Of a stretch of DNA of 64,000 nt, positions 33,855 through 45,390 are shown in pieces. The translations under genes and the position numbers were made by a program. The DNA comes from Tenrec ecaudatus (taxonomy: Eukaryota; Chordata; Mammalia; Afrosoricida; Tenrecidae): contig NC_134545.1 of NCBI RefSeq assembly GCF_050624435.1, positions 86,766,063-86,830,062 of the forward strand, written 5' to 3'. Position 1 is the first letter of the stretch. The number at the start of each line of letters is the position of its first letter. The notes under the pieces were generated by a model that was not told where the DNA came from, made no database searches, and saw only the letters and a program-made list of their open reading frames with translations.

Positions 33855-33890
33855 ATCACTTTTCGGCCTTTTGGCTAAGGTCAAGTGTAG
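33855..33890 (+). pseudogene. U2 snRNA 5'-end fragment
   Basis: ATCACTTTTCGGCCTTTTGGCTAAGGTCAAGTGTAG matches the first 36 nt of U2 snRNA with about three substitutions, then diverges. The fragment lacks the rest of U2 and its promoter elements, so it is a truncated retro-pseudogene. Confidence 0.85.
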
Positions 33891-33899
33891 CAAAATTTA

Positions 33900-34832
33900 C
33901 ACTTTGCTTGACCCTGCATCTTCAGGTGTCCTTCCAGGCTGTGTTGAGTTTCTGCCCCATGGACTTTCCAGGATGTAAAAACTGTGACAGAAGCAGAACT
34001 GCCTCATGTTTCTCCTGTGGTGAGGCTAGTGGGTTTGAACAGCAGAGCTTGGGAACAGCAGCTTAATTGCATTTTCTCACCAGTCAGTTACTGCATCCAA
34101 AAGAATAAACAGGCCTGCCTCATCCCGTGCCATCAGGGTGGAAAGAGGCCCCACCAGCGTCTCTCCTTGAGCAGAGGCTCCCCCTGGTGGTCACTTCTGT
34201 CACCGACAGCTCCACCTAGTCTGAAAACGCACACACTGAGCAGTTTTTCCTCTAAAGGTTGAGGAAGGCCGTGAGGCAGTAAATCAAGGTTCTCAGAGGG
34301 CAAGAGGAGGAAGGGGGTTTAGGGAACAGAATCATGAGGGGAAGAAGGGCCCTGGAGTTGTAAGAGGATGGTATCATCCAGAAGGAAGGGGCCCGGCATC
34401 ACCAGGACGCTTTCCGCCCCCTTACCGGGTCAGGGCCCTGCCGGGCTAGCAGCCTGATTCGGAGACTTTGGTCTGACTGGGGAGGAAGTTGAGGGCACAG
34501 CAGAGCTTCCTGGGAGGACACAGTATTAGTCACAGTTTATCTGACTTTGAAATACAGGAATAAGACACTGGCCCTCATTCAAAAGTAATCAAGTTTGACT
34601 TCATGCACAAAACACGAAATTTGGAGGTGAGTCTCTCAAAAGTTGGTCAAGGATGACAATTTCAAGGATAGGGCCTCATGTGAAGCGTACCTTGTTCTTA
34701 AGCTATTAAAACATGGATTCCCCCTTTCTGCAAGTAAACAAAAATACAGGTGGGAGGGGCCCGAATTAAGCTGAGACTTAGTGACCAAGGCCACTCACGA
34801 GATCTGAGTAGAAGTCTTAGGGACCAACTTCG
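33900..34832. other. Intergenic sequence, no gene seen
   Basis: I recognise no repeat family, RNA or exon here. The ORF at 33984-34262 has no domain. Confidence 0.45.
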
Positions 34833-34840
34833 TTGTAGAG

Positions 34841-35032
34841 CAGTGGTTTTCAACCTTCCTAATGTCGGGACCCTTTCATACAGTGCCTCATGTTGTGGTG
34901 ACTCCCCAACCATAAAATTATTTTTGTCGCTACTTCATCACTGTCATTTTGCTACTGTTAAGGATCTGGCGACCCCTGTGAAAAGGTCATTCCACCCCCA
35001 AAGGGTCGCAACCTATAGGTTGAGAACTGCTC
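34841..35032. mobile_element. SPIN-like hAT MITE, copy 2
   Basis: Opposite orientation to copy 1. It starts CAGTGGTTTTCAACCTTCC and ends AGGTTGAGAACTGCTC, with GGGTCGCAACCTATAGG at its right end. The 8-bp duplication TTGTAGAG (34833-34840) / TCTTAGAG (35033-35040) matches at 6 of 8 positions and has the TAG core usual for this family. Confidence 0.9.
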
Positions 35033-35040
35033 TCTTAGAG

Positions 35041-36830
35041 AAATTTCTCCTAGAGGATGCAGGACTGGTTTCTACATAGGTGTTCTTCCACCCAGAGACA
35101 GAGAGATGGACAAGAGGAAGAATGGAGGTCAGGAGAGACAGACAGATAAGCAAGAGAAGTAGGCTGGACCAGGAACAGAGACGAAAAAGGAGAAGACAGA
35201 CCACTGGAGAGAGGGAGAAGGCTCAGAGACTGGGAGGCAGATCAGTGAGCTCACTCTGGACACAGGAGAGTTGAAGGTGTGCATGGTGGACAGATGAAGG
35301 AAAGAGCCACGGGGACGGACGCTTGGGACCATAATTATAGACAAAGCATAGAACCAGTGGGTCAGGTCTCCAGAGGCTTCAGCTCCTCAAGCTTGGGCAG
35401 CCATTTAGCTTCCAAGAGCTTAAGGCAGCCCCTTCCAGCTCCCACTTAGCTTTGTCCTCTACTGGGGGCAAGTGGGGCGAGATGAGATGGGCACTGCTTC
35501 CTCCTCTAACAGTCCCAGGATGGCTCTGGGGGCAGCCCAGAGCCTGAGACCTGGGGAGAAGAGCGGGGTTCCTCTAGCACAGGTCGGGTCAAGGCCTGAT
35601 GCTTCCTGATGAAGGCCAACTAGAGCTCGGAGCGCTGCAGTGGCAGCAGGGAGGAGAGGAAGGGAAGGCAGAGGAAGACCAGCGAGAGTCAGGTCACTAG
35701 CCTGAGCTGAGGTGGTGTGGGGGACACGGCTCTGGCTATCATTAAGATTGTGGTCCCAGGGGAAACCAAGTTTCACTCCTCGCTGACGGAAAACGGCGTG
35801 CTGTCCTCACAGCCCCTTTGGGGAGAGCAGAGAGGTCGGTGTGGGGCCGGCGATTTATGGAGAGCCTAGGGGAGGGAGGAGGGACACATCGTGACTCACA
35901 TCTGCCCTTTGCCATGCTGGTCAGGCCCTAATGAATTCCTCAGGGGCAGGTCTCTCTGCTAAATGCTGGGTAGGACAGAATTTGCTCTCTGCTGGGTATG
36001 AAGAAAGCTGGCTTTGGAAGGAGGGATGGGAATGGCTCAAAGAAGCAGCTAGGAAGGGGAGAGCCAAGAGGCAGCTAACGATAGAGGGATTTCCGAAGCC
36101 TTGGTAACTTCTCCAGAAACAGGTAGACTTACTTTCTCCAGCAGACCAAAGAACTTTCCCAAGTGGGCCCAGGAAACGCCTTTCCTGCGAGGTTGATGGG
36201 CTATGTGTTTGTCTTAATGACGTATAGCTGGAGCTAGGAGGGGCTCGCAAACCTATGTTTGCAATTCGTATTAGCCTTGTCCTCACCCCCTGAAGGATGG
36301 CAGCCAGACCCAGCATCAGGGAAAGCCAGAATGAGAATTTGCTCTTTCTTCCCCATGTGAATCATTTTGTTTTCGGTTTTTTTTTTGTTTTTTTTTTTTG
36401 CAGGTGGATTAGGTAGGTGGGGGGCAGCTGAAAAGCAATGAACAAAACAGGAGAAGTTCTCAGTCAACCTCAAGCCTTCCCTGTCCCTGCCATCTGTCCC
36501 CAGGCTTCCACCTCCTGTCACCACCCTGCAAGTCCTGGCCACTTCTTTTTCACTCCTCACATCTGCCACTGCTCAGTGTCCACACCTCTGCCTCTCAAAG
36601 CACTGGATTCTGAGCTTGTCCACATGGGTGGTCATATTCGTTGAGTCTGCTGGTCACAAGTCTGCCAGTTCACTCAAGTTCAGCAAGTTTCTGTATCATA
36701 AGCTTTGTTGACATCCCAATATTCTCCAGAGAGGTGGTCACATCTGAGGGTCAATAAGAATGGGGTGGTTTAAAAAATGGGGTGGTAGTTCTAGAATCTG
36801 GACGTAGAGGGGTAAGGGGGATCATAATAT
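35041..36830. other. Intergenic sequence, no gene seen
   Basis: Purine-rich sequence at 35095-35240 and a T-rich run at 36370-36400 are the only simple features. A CRE-like TGACGTAT occurs at about 36218. No coding exon is recognised. Confidence 0.45.
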
Positions 36831-36835
36831 TTGCT

Positions 36836-37042
36836 GTACCTGGTGGTACAAAAAGTGAGCAAGATTGACAGCTAGCCAAAAGGTTGGAGGTTGGTGCCTA
36901 CCTAGAGGCACCTCAGAAGAAAGGGCTGGCAACTACTTCCCCAAAGTTAGTCACTGAGAACCTGAGGGAGCACAGTTATACTCTAGTACACACGGGGTCG
37001 CTGTGAGCTGCAATCTACTGAACAATAACTGGTTTGGTCTGG
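36836..37042 (+). mobile_element. AfroSINE, plus strand
   Basis: Diverged copy: ACCTGGTGGTACAAAAAGTGAG, CAGCTAGCCAAAAGGTTGGAGG, CACACGGGGTCGCTGTGAGCTG, ending GGTTTGGTCTGG. Confidence 0.75.
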
Positions 37043-37373
37043 TTTATACCTGCCACTGTTTTTAGGGTATTGTGAGAGAATGTAGGTCCCCTAATAGTAT
37101 TACTAGTGTTTCTAATCCCAGAGCCATGTAACTGATTTCAGGAAAGGTGAGGTTGAGAATCCACCCTATGAGGACTCCATAGAATGAGATCTTTTCATCT
37201 TTATGGCTCCAAGGAACATTTTTCCCTAAAGGGAGATGTGCCGGCAGGGGCTGAGGAGATACAGAGGAGAGATGGATAAATCAGCAGAGGCTCAGATGCA
37301 GCCACACCAGAGACAAGGAGGAACCCGGGTGACTGCCCTGCTTGATGTCTTCATGCAGGGGCTGCACTCAAAG

Positions 37374-37577
37374 GCAGACCCATTGCCATCAAATTGATTC
37401 CAATTGAGAGTGATCCCTAGGACAGAGTAGAACTATCCCTTGAGAGATTCCAAGACTATCCATCTTTACAGGGCAAACAGTCTCGTGTTCTCTCATGGAC
37501 TGGCTGGTGGGATTGAACTGTAGACCTTGTAGTTAGCAGCTCATTGCTTAGCCAACAGGGTCACCAGGACCCCTAGT
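37374..37577 (-). mobile_element. AfroSINE, minus strand
   Basis: The minus-strand head GGTCCTGGTGACCCTGTTGGC is at about 37570. Reverse-complement tail text (CCATTGCCATCAAATTGATTCC) lies at about 37380. Confidence 0.85.
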
Positions 37578-37744
37578 CAAGGATAAGAGGAGAGAAGACT
37601 GCTCTAGTCTGCCAGGACCCAGGGACTGGCAGAGGTTTCCCAGGTGTCTTAAAGGTCCACACATCCTCCAGAGGACTAATTTGGTTACATTACGTTTCTT
37701 TGCCCATAATAATAAATTGCAAACTCCTTGAAAGAAAAATCACG

Positions 37745-37792
37745 TTGTGTTAGGCTGGGTTTTCTAGAGAAACAAAACCAGTGATACATATA
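37745..37792 (-). mobile_element. ERVL-like LTR edge
   Basis: GTGTTAGGCTGGGTTTTCTAGAGAAACAAAACC is the complement of the LTR 3' terminus seen at 42580-42614 and 33515-33537. It is broken at a TA dinucleotide by a mariner insertion. The rest of the LTR is not recognised on the other side. Confidence 0.5.
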
Positions 37793-38590
37793 CGAGGGGG
37801 TACCCTCCAAAAAAAAAAGGTTGCTTTATTTTCCCCCCATGGTATGTATTTAAATTCTTTTTACAAAACAACCTTATCACCTTCAAAGTACTCTCCATTT
37901 CACTTCATACATTTGTCAAATCTGCGATTCCATTCTTGGAAACATTTTACAAACTCATCTGCTTGGATGGCTGACAGCACTGCCCTCATTTTTTTCTTTA
38001 CCTCTTTTACACCCTCAAATTGCTGTCCTTTCATGTCCCTCTTCATTCACAGAAACAAAAAGAAGTCACACAGAGTGAGGTCAGGCAAGTCAGGTGCAAA
38101 GGCATGCTGTTTTTTGCCAAAAACTGGTGCACTGAGATGGCTGCATGAGCAGGTGCATTGTCGTTGTGGCAAAACCAGTCCCCTGTCTGCCACAAATCAG
38201 GTCTTTTTTTGTCACACACTGTTGTGCAATCTTTTCATAACCTCTAAATAGAAAACTTGATTAACAATCTGACCTGGTAGAACAAACTCCAAATGCACTA
38301 TGAGTCAACATTTTCGTCCATTCAGGTAGTCAAAGGACGTCCAGAAAGAGGTTTGTCATCAATCGACATTTCACCTTTTCTGAAATGAGAAAACCACTCA
38401 TGCACTTGAGTTTTCCCCACAGCACTGTCCTTGTAAGCTGTGTTCAACATCACAACAGTTTCTGTGGCATTTTTCCAGAGCAGGAAACAAAATTTCACAG
38501 CCGCACACGGTTCTCTTAAATTGACTACCTCAACCCCGTCTCCTCCCCCCATAAAAACAAAACCCAACCAGTTTCAAGTGAAACTGTTTT
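37793..38590 (-). pseudogene. Mariner transposase pseudogene
   Basis: The left end CGAGGGGGTACCCTCC follows a TA target at 37791-37792. On the minus strand the N-terminal helix-turn-helix part is open (AAVKFCFLLWKNATETVVML and VHEWFSHFRKGEMSIDDKP at 38505-38340). Farther on come WFCHNDNAPAHAAIS near 38150, carrying the second catalytic Asp, and a CDFF-type third-Asp block near 38050. A large internal part, including the first catalytic Asp region, is deleted and several stops occur. The element is mariner by motif order. The 5' terminal repeat was not found, so the right boundary is approximate. Confidence 0.8.
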
Positions 38591-39426
38591 TACAAAAAAG
38601 TTCACTGTGACCAGAGAGAACCTTTCCAGGTGACACCACTGGGTGCACTAACTCAGACCAAGTTGCCTGATGCTCGCCTGGCAGGAAAAATGCATACTAT
38701 GAAAACTGCCCAGTGGAGCTTTTATCTGTTTGGTTGGTTTGTTTTTTGTTTTTGTTTTTGTTATTCCTATATAGGGAATAACTTAATATCAAGAAGTAAT
38801 GTGTATCAAGAAGGCATTCTAACCCAGTCCAACTCAAGTCCTTGGGTTTGATGTTCGCCTGAGCCTTCTTCAGATTTATGCAGCTGCAGAGCAGTGATGC
38901 AGAAGGTGAAGCAGGAAGCAGAGAGAGAGAAGGCTGGTGGGTGGAGTCACATGAATCCAAGGTCAGTGAGAACATGGCAGGGTGCTGACAGCTTCCAGGG
39001 GAGTAGCCCATATGGGACCACCCCTGGAGGCAGACAGAATCCAAGTAAGCAGGAGGATGAAGGGCAAGAGAGTGGGTACCAGTGTCTCTCTTATAAAAAG
39101 GCCGCATGCCTTAGGAGGTATCACCAGGCTGCCACCTCATTGACAAGTTGGACTTGATCCCTACTTCCACAAAGGTACAGGCAAACTGACATAAAATCTA
39201 ACCACTCCACATATGGTTGTCTTTAGGGCGATCTGAACAAGAGCAGAGCTGGGGAGATCATACCTCCCTCATCATGTAATCTAGGATCCCCAGTGGTTGA
39301 ATGGGTAGTAAGTAGGCCATGGCTTTTGGTGCTTGTAGGAAAGAAGAAAAAAAGGATGGGAGGGGGTTGGCAATCAACTAGGAGATTTGTATCATTTCCA
39401 GGTTAAAGAAAGAATCTCCACAAGGG

Positions 39427-39428
<2 letters not shown>

Positions 39429-39465
<37 letters not shown>

Positions 39466-39478
39466 TACATATATATTA
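39429..39478. repeat. (CA)n / (ATAC)n microsatellite
   Basis: A run of about 16 AC dinucleotides followed by ATACATACATATATAT, next to an L1-type copy. Confidence 0.95.
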
Positions 39479-39479
39479 C

Positions 39480-40190
39480 TCACCTTCTTGATGATTACTG
39501 AAGACAAACTGTGTACATAAGCAAATGTGGTGAAGAAAGCTGACGGTACCCGGCTATCAAAAGTTATAGTGTCTGGGATCTTAAAGGCTTGCAAACAAGC
39601 AACCAACTAGCAGGGAAGCAACAAAGCTCACATGGAAGAAGCACACTAGCCTGTGTGATCACAAGGTGTCAACAGGAAGAGGTATCAGAAGAGGTATCAG
39701 ATCAATATGAAGGGGAGTGGATGTAGTAAAGACCCAAAGTCCACCAGCAAGACAATTGGACAGTCCCTCTCAGAACTGCCACACGGGACAGAGGATAAAT
39801 CCAGGGTTCAGTATGTTGAACAAAACTATCCTCTAGTTCTTTAAGATTTCCTCCCCTTACTATGAAGGTCTTTATGTGATATATATGAAGGTCTTTATGT
39901 GATATATTCTATTAATCATGTTAGATTTGCATATGTTCCTTTGTATATTGAAGATCACTCAGTATCTGGTAGTCAAGATAGATGACCCCTCAAAGACAGA
40001 AGTAAGGGTTCCCTGAGGATAAAGGATGTGGTGGGGGTGGGGAGAGGGGAAGGGCAGGAGAGGGAATTGATAATATTGATGTTGATGATTATATACCCCT
40101 ATCGGATGGGATTGAACAACAGAACTGTATAGAAAGGGAAGGGATATATTGGAATGAGTAAGATATGTCAATAAAAATATTATATGTTGA
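39480..40190 (+). mobile_element. L1-type 3' copy
   Basis: It begins CACCTTCTTGATGATTACTG and includes ACATGGAAGAAGCACACTAGCC. The end GAATGAGTAAGATATGTCAATAAAAATATTAT is the same as the short copy at 45262-45390 and differs from the AATAAAATGATT group. Confidence 0.75.
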
Positions 40191-40700
40191 TCCCGCCACA
40201 CCGAGGCAAAACACTAATGGGGTCAAACAGAACAACTAGGGAATGGAGCGGTGAGGTTCCCAGGGAATGCTGAAGGTGGACTTTGGGGCCAGGGCATGGT
40301 GCCCCAGCAGACTGGACTGGAAAACACTCCTAAAGGCCAACAAACAATCCTTGAACTAACTACAAACTTTTCTTTCTTGTTGTGTTTTGTCATTATTTTG
40401 TTGTATATTGTTGCTTGGTTTTGCTAAAAATATTATTTATTAAAAAGAAACAGAATCACCAGAGTGAAAAAGAAAAGAGCTCAGCTAAGTGGCTAAGGTC
40501 TTGCAAGAAGGGGAAAAACAGGGCTTCGGTTTGGCAGAGAGACCTCCTCGAGGACTTAACCCGGATGCCCCCATCCAGACAAGGACACTTCCTTTCCTTG
40601 TGGAGGCCAAACAGACACATTAACAATGAGATCAGCTCATTCGCTTCTGGGAGCGGAGGAACAGGAAGACAGGGTGGGCAAGGACTAGGACCAGAACAGG

Positions 40701-42614
40701 GGTGGTAGTTGGATGATTTTATGTCAACTAGACATACCTGACTGGGGGTGGAGTCAAACCTGTTAATCAAGTGGTTGCTTGACGACAGACACCTCTTGGG
40801 GGTGTGGCCTTTTGTATAAAACCGAGGGACTCTGGGAACTGCCTCGTTCTCTCTCTGCCACTTCACGCTCCCCCTGGTTGGAACTTCCCTGAGATTCTGT
40901 CCCTGCCTCCAGGGGTGGCCTGGGAACTGTCAGCACCCTGCCATGCTTTCACTGACCTTGGGTCCATGAGACTCGGCACCAACCAGCCTGTGATCTACCT
41001 GCTTCCAGCACTTCACCCTTCTGAGTCATCCACCTGCATGCACCCCGATAGTCTGAAGAGGGCCCAGCATCGGATCTATGGACTTGTGTTGGACTGGACT
41101 GGGGTCCCTTCTTGATGTAAAGTTGCTTCTTACACCACCTTGTGTGATCCAAAGAGGGCAATAATTAAATACATATATGACAAAAGGAAAAAGTATCAAA
41201 GTTTAAATTGTGAACACCCAATTTGTAGAAGACTGTGGAGGATCTTCCAGTGGGAGGTGGAGGATCTTCCAGTGGGAGGCCAAAGCCCATCTGCAGAGTC
41301 CCCAGTCAGTTTACAGTCCGGCAGATCCCTCTGAGCCACAGGCGAAGGTCTGGAACAGCTTGACTGTCAGACAGAGCATTGTAAACTTGATTATCCGCCT
41401 ACCTTCATGATATCACTACTCTCACTATTCTTCCTGAGGGGTTATCTGTCCTGAATTCCATGTGTCCAGGGCTCTTTCTTATCTGTATCAATGTGTGTTC
41501 TCCCGTCTAACCAGATTTGTAAAGTAGAACTGGGTCATGGTAGTGGGAGGGTGGGAGGCGGTGAGTGGGGCGTGGGAGAGGAAGCATTCAGGAACTAGAG
41601 GATGGATGTGTGTTTCCTTGGTGCTATACTGCACCTTGGTTGAATCATCCCTTCCTTATAACCCTTCTGTGGGGAGATATCCAATTGTCTACAGATGGGC
41701 TTTGGGTCACCACTTCAAACCCCTCATTTGCATTGATAAAGGTGTTTGTTTGGGAACTTTGATACCTGATACCTGATCCTGTGGACAACTCATGATCACA
41801 CAGGCTGGTGTGCTTCTTCCATGTGGGCTTATTTGTTTCCCTTCTGGATAGCGGCTTGTTTAACTTCAAGCCTTTAAGACCCCAGGTGCTATATCTTTTG
41901 ATAACTCGGTATTTATTTTGTTTATTGTTTCTGTTGGGTTTCCCAGTTTGTGAAGCACAGAAGGATGCGATGATTTATCAGGGATGTGGGGGTCAGTGGT
42001 GGGAGATAGGGAGACTGAGGGTTTTGGGGGAGCAAACAATGCAGGAGGGGGGTGGGAGCACTAGAATTGATTGTGATGATGTACATGCAACTCATTTTAA
42101 AAGCAATTTAACCGTGGAAGTGTGAATACTATATCAGGAAAATCACGGGGAAAAATAACAATAAAATAAACCAACTTGAGCAATGGTTACCAGAGGTGAA
42201 GGGGAATGAATTGTTGCGTAGTGGACGTGGAGTTTACGTCAGTGGTGGTAGAATAATTTGGAAAAGGATATCAATAATGATATCAATACGAAGAATACAA
42301 TCAGTGACACTGAATTACACACGTAGAAGTTGTGGAATTGGAGAATGTTCTGTTGCGTATATTTTTTGGCACAATTAGAAAAAAATACATGCATAGCAAT
42401 GACTACAAGGAAGAAGAAAATGTTCTAGAATTAAATATGGTGACAATTGTACAACTCTTCTTGATATGATTGAATTACTGAATTATATGACATGTGGATG
42501 AAGTGCTAATAAAACTGTGAACAACAACAAAAAGCTGCTTCTTCATATAAAGTTCTTTCCTGCACATAGATGAGTGTTTCTGGTTTGTTTTTCTAGACAA
42601 CTCAGCCTGACACA
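40701..42614 (+). mobile_element. ERVL-like LTR split by an L1 insertion
   Basis: The LTR begins GGTGGTAGTTGGATGATTTTATG and ends TTTTCTAGACAACTCAGCCTGACACA. The 5-bp duplication ACAGG lies at 40696-40700 and 42615-42619. LTR sequence occupies 40701-41131 and 42532-42614. Internal GGGGGTGTGGCCTTTTGTATAAAACCG at about 40798 is promoter-like. Confidence 0.75.
41132..42531. mobile_element. L1-type copy with 5' inversion
   Basis: The 12-bp duplication AAGTTGCTTCTT (41120-41131) / AAGCTGCTTCTT (42532-42543) brackets 1.4 kb. The left part, about 41400-41930, is reverse-oriented: GTTATCTGTCCTGAATTCCATGTG, GGTGTGCTTCTTCCATGTGG. The right part, about 41940-42531, is forward and ends GTGCTAATAAAACTGTGAACAACAACAAAA. 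This head-to-tail inversion is the twin-priming product typical of L1. Confidence 0.8.
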
Positions 42615-42619
42615 ACAGG

Positions 42620-43715
42620 CTCCTGCTTACCTGGGCTGCCTTAAGAAGGCTGTGAACATCCCACGTGCCCCTTTCATCTTCTGACAGAAATTGGATTTCT
42701 ATAGAGAATGGTGGTCTTGATCAGGCCAATGCTGACCCTTCCCTGGCCCCAGCATTTATATGCTGATCTCAGTTTAAAGGCTTTGGGGGGCCAGGCTGAG
42801 AGTCAAGGTCCCTATCACCAAAGGGCTTCTTTAGGGAGAGTCTGAAGCTCTCACGAGTGTGATTAGGTCTTCCTTATCAAACTAGAGGTTCCCCCAGCGT
42901 GAGATCGGGTCTCCCCCATCAGACTGAGGTCTCCTCAGGGTAAAGTTGGAACTGTCTTTTCTGAGACAGGCTCAAGATGGCAGTGAAGCTAATCAGCTCA
43001 GTTGGTCCTTTACCAAAATCAAGCCTAATCTGAGCCTTCAGCCAGGAGCTCCCCCATGGCAGAGCTCCCTGGATTGACCCACTTCCAGCTGGAGGTGACT
43101 GCTCAGCATGGAAGCTCTTGGTTCTGCCGGGTCCAGCGTCCCAGTGAGCTGAGGTATAAGGCCTCCCGTGCTCTGCTGAATCTTCGTGAAAGCCCTGGTC
43201 AGGGGGGGAGCAACAAACGGGGTCCAGCCCCTGGTACCGACTGGCAAAGAGAGGACTTGGCTTTGGCCCCAGCCCAGGAGGACCATGCTCTGCCTGCCCT
43301 AGAGAGGGCCATGATCCTGGATGCTCCTTGGATATCTCCACCCTCCCCTCCAGACCCACACCCCAAAAGTATTGCACACCTCTGAACCTTGTCAGTGACC
43401 TCGTCTGCACCCAAGCCTCTCTATCCAGCAAGGGTTATGGAACTCGCGTTACAAAGGAGACAACTAAGTGGCAAAGAAGTCAAGTGGTCCCTTGGTTAGC
43501 AAGTGAGAGAGTGGGTGTAGAAAAGAGACAGGCCTGCAGACTTCGGGCCAATACCCTTTCCCTTTGCCCCACAGCCCCAGCAGAGACCTCCAGTCATGGC
43601 TAGTCGACCCATGCAGCAGGATGTCTACTTCGGACTTGAAAAGATGTGCGCAGAAAGAAAAGGTCCCAAACCATCGAGATCTATCGAACAGCAGTGGTAT
43701 ATGAAAAATTATAAT
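42620..43715. other. Intergenic sequence, no gene seen
   Basis: GC-moderate unique sequence. The minus-strand ORF at 42919-43431 (170 codons) and its plus-strand partner have no recognisable domain, and no splice or start context singles them out. Confidence 0.4.
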
Positions 43716-43718
43716 AAC

Positions 43719-43905
43719 CTCAAAACCTCCCTGCCATTGAGTCAATTACGACTCACCGCAACTGGATAGGATAGAGTAGAACTGCCCTGTGGGTCGCTAA
43801 GACAGTAACTCTCTACGGGAGTTTTAGAAAGCCTCATCGTTCTCCTACATAGCCGCTGGTGGTTTTGAACCAATGACGTTGTGGTCAGCAGCCTGACACA
43901 TCACT
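43719..43905 (-). mobile_element. AfroSINE, minus strand
   Basis: Reverse-complement family text: CTGCCATTGAGTCAATTACGACTC, GTAGAACTGCCCTGTGGGTCGC, GTTTTAGAAAGCCTCATCG, CCGCTGGTGGTTTTGAACC. Confidence 0.9.
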
Positions 43906-43979
43906 CACTCATGTGAGCCTCCCTGCCCACCCAGAGGTAGAGCCCACGTTCAGGTTTTCTCCCACCCTGATTGCATTCT

Positions 43980-44140
43980 AAACTGTGACTAGCATACAAG
44001 GAGGCTCACTGGGGGAAGATCTTGCCTATCTTCCCCTCTCTGAGCTTCAATTTCCCCAGCCATGAAATGGAAGGGTGATACTAGGATCCCCCTCCTAGGG
44101 CAGTTGTAAGGCTGAAAGCACAATGAATTTGGGACAAAAT
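43980..44140 (+). repeat. MIR-like SINE
   Basis: CTCTCTGAGCTTCAATTTCCCCAGCCATGAAATGGAAGGGTGATAC is the conserved MIR core. The flanks are diverged. Confidence 0.65.
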
Positions 44141-44710
44141 ACCCAAAAGTGGTCAAATCTCAACACACCCCTTCAGGGTGTTTGAGCTCAACATCGCTAT
44201 CTCAACAGGAGGAGGTAGAGGGCCCGACCGAGAGGTCCGAAGGTACGTGTGTGCCCAAACTATGTCATACGAAGGGACTCAGTTCTAAGTCAAGGTACAG
44301 GGAAGAACACCTGGAGATGGTAAAAACTACCCCTAAGAATTCCTTTAATCTGTAAAGTGGAGCTGGCCCTCAAGAGTCCAACTCCGCCAACTCTCCCCTC
44401 CATCACTGGGGCCAACTGGGGTTTTAACGGTGCAGCACTAAATTCAGAAGTTGGCTTGCTTTGGGGTCCACGTTCTGTGAAGAGCATGAATCCCTAAACT
44501 CACACTCGACGTAAGTGAGATGCTATGTCCCCCAACCCCCACCCCATCCCCGCAGCTGTTTAAAATGGAATCAATCTCTGCTGAGTGTGCAGAGCTACAT
44601 CCATCGGCCCTAAGTGACATGAGCCAGGCATGCCGCTTCTACGTGGCTCTACAGTAAAATTCAAACCCAACTGCTAGGCCTCCCTCCCAAGCTTTCCTGT
44701 TCTTCTAGCT

Positions 44711-44906
44711 CAGCGGTTCTCAACCTGTCGGTCATGACCCCTTTGGGGGGGTGTCGAACAACCCTTTCACAGGGGTAACCCGATTCATAACAATATCAAA
44801 ATGACAGTGATGAAGTGACAATGAAAATCATTTCATGGTTGGGGGTCACCACAACATGAGGAACCATATGAAAGGGTCTCGGCATCAGGAAGGTGGAGAC
44901 CCACTG
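44711..44906. mobile_element. SPIN-like hAT MITE, copy 3
   Basis: A 196-bp element begins CAGCGGTTCTCAACCTGTCGG and ends GAAGGTGGAGACCCACTG, with GACCCCTTTGGGGGGGTGTCG and AACCCTTTCACAGGGGTAAC inside. A perfect 8-bp target duplication TTCTAGCT lies at 44703-44710 and 44907-44914, with the family's CTA core. Confidence 0.95.
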
Positions 44907-45261
44907 TTCTAGCTGAAGGTCCTGACTGTCAGGGTGGGCCTCAGGCTGGGTCACCCTCCCCCAGCCACACTCTTACCCCCACCCAGAGACATTGTCCAGG
45001 GCCCTCCTAGATATTCCCTCTCAACCAGCTGGGATGAGGGAATTCCAACATGAGCTTCTGCAGGAGGACTGTCCACATGTTGACCCCCACGCCCAGCCAA
45101 GGCCCCAAGTCTGGGAGAGATGGGATGGCAGGGAGTTAGCAGAGATGCCCATCCCTCTCAACCCCACTGCTATTTCTACCTCACCCAGCAGGTTGGATGG
45201 GATTTTTCTGATTGTGTTTACATTCCATGTCCTAGGAGGGGAAAGGAACAGTCAGGATCCC

Positions 45262-45390
45262 AGGAGTAGCTGAGGGGATTGATGACTGCACAATCCCACC
45301 TGATGGGATTGAAGGACAGAACCTTATGGGGAGGGAAGGGATATATTGGAATGAGTAAGATATGACAATACAAATATTATTCGAGGAAAA
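45262..45390 (+). mobile_element. L1-type 3' tail, short copy
   Basis: CACAATCCCACCTGATGGGATTGAAGGACAGAACC...GAATGAGTAAGATATGACAATACAAATATTAT parallels 40085-40185. Confidence 0.75.

Noticed and set aside
39429-39478. Regularly spaced repeats suggesting an array
   Set aside because: This is a simple (CA)n microsatellite. The window is a vertebrate nuclear genome and no CRISPR-like structure exists in it.
42919-43431. 170-codon minus-strand ORF
   Set aside because: It is open on both strands over the same region with no family resemblance, and is better explained by high GC content.
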